Of a DNA stretch of 10,255 nucleotides, positions 7,340 through 10,255 are shown piece after piece; the stretch's first letter is position 1, and every line of letters starts with the position of its first letter. Under the pieces are notes generated by a model. That model did not search any database. It saw only the letters and a program-made list of their open reading frames with translations, and was not told where the DNA came from. The stretch comes from an uncultured Alistipes sp. (GTDB lineage: Bacteria > Bacteroidota > Bacteroidia > Bacteroidales > Rikenellaceae), in contig CAMWGZ010000031.1 in assembly GCA_947173915.1 (NCBI GenBank), forward strand, positions 1 to 10,255, in the 5' to 3' direction. The translations under genes and the position numbers were made by a program.

Positions 7340-8038
7340 ATGAACTGTTTTCTAACTAATTCTTCTCTTGGCAAGAAGTTGGTAATGAGCGTTACGGGTT
7401 GCTTCCTGGTGCTCTTTATCCTCTTCCACATGTCCATGAACGTCGTGGCGATCATCTCGCCCGAGGGCTACAACACGATCTGCGCATTCCTGGGTGCCAA
7501 CTGGTACGCCCTGGCCGGCACGGCGGTGCTGGCGGCCGGCGTGCTGATCCACTTCATCTACGCGCTGATCCTGACGATGGACAACTACCGCGCACGCGGC
7601 AAGCAGCGCTATGCCGTGACCGTGACCGAAAAGGGCGTGCAGTGGGCTTCGAAGAACATGCTGCTGCTGGGCTGGATCATCCTGGGCGGTCTGCTGCTGC
7701 ACCTGTTCAACTTCTGGGCTAAGATGCAGCTGGTCGAGCTGATGGGCGAGCACACCAACTCGCTGGGCCTCTCGCCGCAGAACGGCGCCGCACTGATCCA
7801 GTACACCTTCTCGCAGTGGTATTACGTGGTGCTCTACCTCGTCTGGTTCGCAGCGCTCTGGTTCCACCTCACGCACGGCGTGTGGTCCATGTTCCAGACC
7901 GTGGGCTGGGGCAACGACACCTGGTATCCCCGCCTGAAGTGCATCGCCAACATCGCAGCGACGATCGTATTCCTCGGTTTCGCAGCCGTCGTGATCGTCT
8001 TCTTCCTCCGGAGCTGCTGCTGCAGTTGCTGCTGCTAA
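7340..8038 (+). CDS. sdhC: Succinate dehydrogenase/fumarate reductase cytochrome b subunit (b558 family)
   Basis: A 232-residue di-heme membrane anchor that passes electrons between menaquinone and the SdhAB head (also called frdC). Five membrane helices lie at about 14-37, 58-80, 105-127, 157-178 and 203-224, the layout of the single-anchor type B complex of Wolinella and Bacillus. Candidate heme ligands are H30 (LFHMSMN), H71 (LIHFIY), H121 (LLHLFNF) and either H176 or H179 in WFHLTHGVWSMFQ. The N-terminus would be cytoplasmic and the C-terminus periplasmic. The odd feature is the tail after helix V: RSCCCSCCC, six cysteines in the last seven residues, encoded by two TGC triplets-of-three around AGT. 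It is the first gene of the operon; sdhA starts 36 bases later. The first ten codons are A/T-rich, unlike the rest of the gene. Confidence 0.95.
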   Translation: MNCFLTNSSLGKKLVMSVTGCFLVLFILFHMSMNVVAIISPEGYNTICAFLGANWYALAGTAVLAAGVLIHFIYALILTMDNYRARGKQRYAVTVTEKGVQWASKNMLLLGWIILGGLLLHLFNFWAKMQLVELMGEHTNSLGLSPQNGAALIQYTFSQWYYVVLYLVWFAALWFHLTHGVWSMFQTVGWGNDTWYPRLKCIANIAATIVFLGFAAVVIVFFLRSCCCSCCC

Positions 8039-8074
8039 CATCTTTTTCAGTCGAATCAAAAAAACACATCCGAT

Positions 8075-10021
<1,947 letters not shown>

Positions 10022-10063
10022 TCACAATCTGTCGTCGAACCTTTAACAACACAATTTGAAACC

Positions 10064-10255
10064 ATGAATTTCTCATTAAAGATATGGCGCCAGAAAGACG
10101 CCAAGTCCGCCGGAGCTTTCGAAACCTACAAGGTGGAGAACATCTCTCCTGACACCTCGTTCCTCGAGATGCTGGACATTCTGAACAACAACCTGATCCT
10201 CGAAGGCAAGGAGCCGGTGGCTTTCGACCACGACTGCCGCGAGGGTATCTGCGGC
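10064..10255 (+). CDS. sdhB: Succinate dehydrogenase/fumarate reductase iron-sulfur subunit (5' part only)
   Basis: The first 64 codons of the electron-transfer subunit (also called frdB) that links FAD in SdhA to heme in SdhC. The reading begins [17 protein letters not shown] and includes the plant-ferredoxin-like fold [15 protein letters not shown] (31-45). It stops in CREGICG (58-64), the first part of the [2Fe-2S] binding loop, with C58 and C63 as cluster ligands. The window ends there, so the remaining [2Fe-2S] ligands and the [4Fe-4S] and [3Fe-4S] clusters lie outside it. The start at 10064 follows an A-rich gap without a Shine-Dalgarno sequence. Its early codons (TCA, TTA, ATA) are A/T-rich like those of sdhC and sdhA. 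Truncation is due only to the window edge. Confidence 0.95.
   Translation, partial: MNFSLKIWRQKDAKSAGAFETYKVENISPDTSFLEMLDILNNNLILEGKEPVAFDHDCREGICG

Overview
The window looks like an ordinary chromosomal segment from a GC-rich member of the Bacteroidales, most plausibly Alistipes or another Rikenellaceae. The sequence-level reasons are: two promoters matching the Bacteroidetes primary sigma consensus (TTTG, 19 bp, TAnnTTTG), no gene with a convincing Shine-Dalgarno sequence, strongly GC-ending codons, a pair of secreted proteins resembling the Bacteroidales family DUF4923, and a cytochrome b-flavoprotein-iron sulfur gene order typical of Bacteroidetes fumarate reductase. The genus is an inference; no rRNA or other marker is present.

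Left part (104-6592, + strand): after about 100 bases in which I see no gene, a promoter at 104-134 precedes five tightly spaced genes. They are an OPT-family oligopeptide transporter (189-2129), peptidase T (2175-3392), glutamine-dependent NAD+ synthetase nadE (3405-5339) and two tandem secreted DUF4923-like proteins (5368-5964, 5975-6592). Gaps are 45, 12, 28 and 10 bases, and I find no second promoter, so one operon is likely. The transporter and peptidase T make a natural pair: peptide import followed by tripeptide cleavage.

Middle (6593-7339): an 83-bp junction between convergent genes is almost entirely inverted repeats, including a perfect 15-bp stem that probably terminates both sides. 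The minus-strand gene for 5-formyltetrahydrofolate cyclo-ligase (6676-7221) follows. It diverges from the next operon across 118 AT-rich bases that carry the second promoter (7263-7293).

Right part (7340-10255, + strand): sdhC, sdhA and the first 64 codons of sdhB encode a menaquinone-linked succinate dehydrogenase/fumarate reductase. In an anaerobic gut Bacteroidales it would mainly reduce fumarate to succinate.

I found no mobile element, CRISPR array, tRNA or rRNA, and no convincing new system. The points most worth a second look are a cysteine-only tail on SdhC (CCCSCCC), rare A/T-rich leucine codons placed at codon 5 of all three sdh genes and otherwise absent from the large genes here, the tandem DUF4923-like pair, and the hairpin-packed convergent junction.
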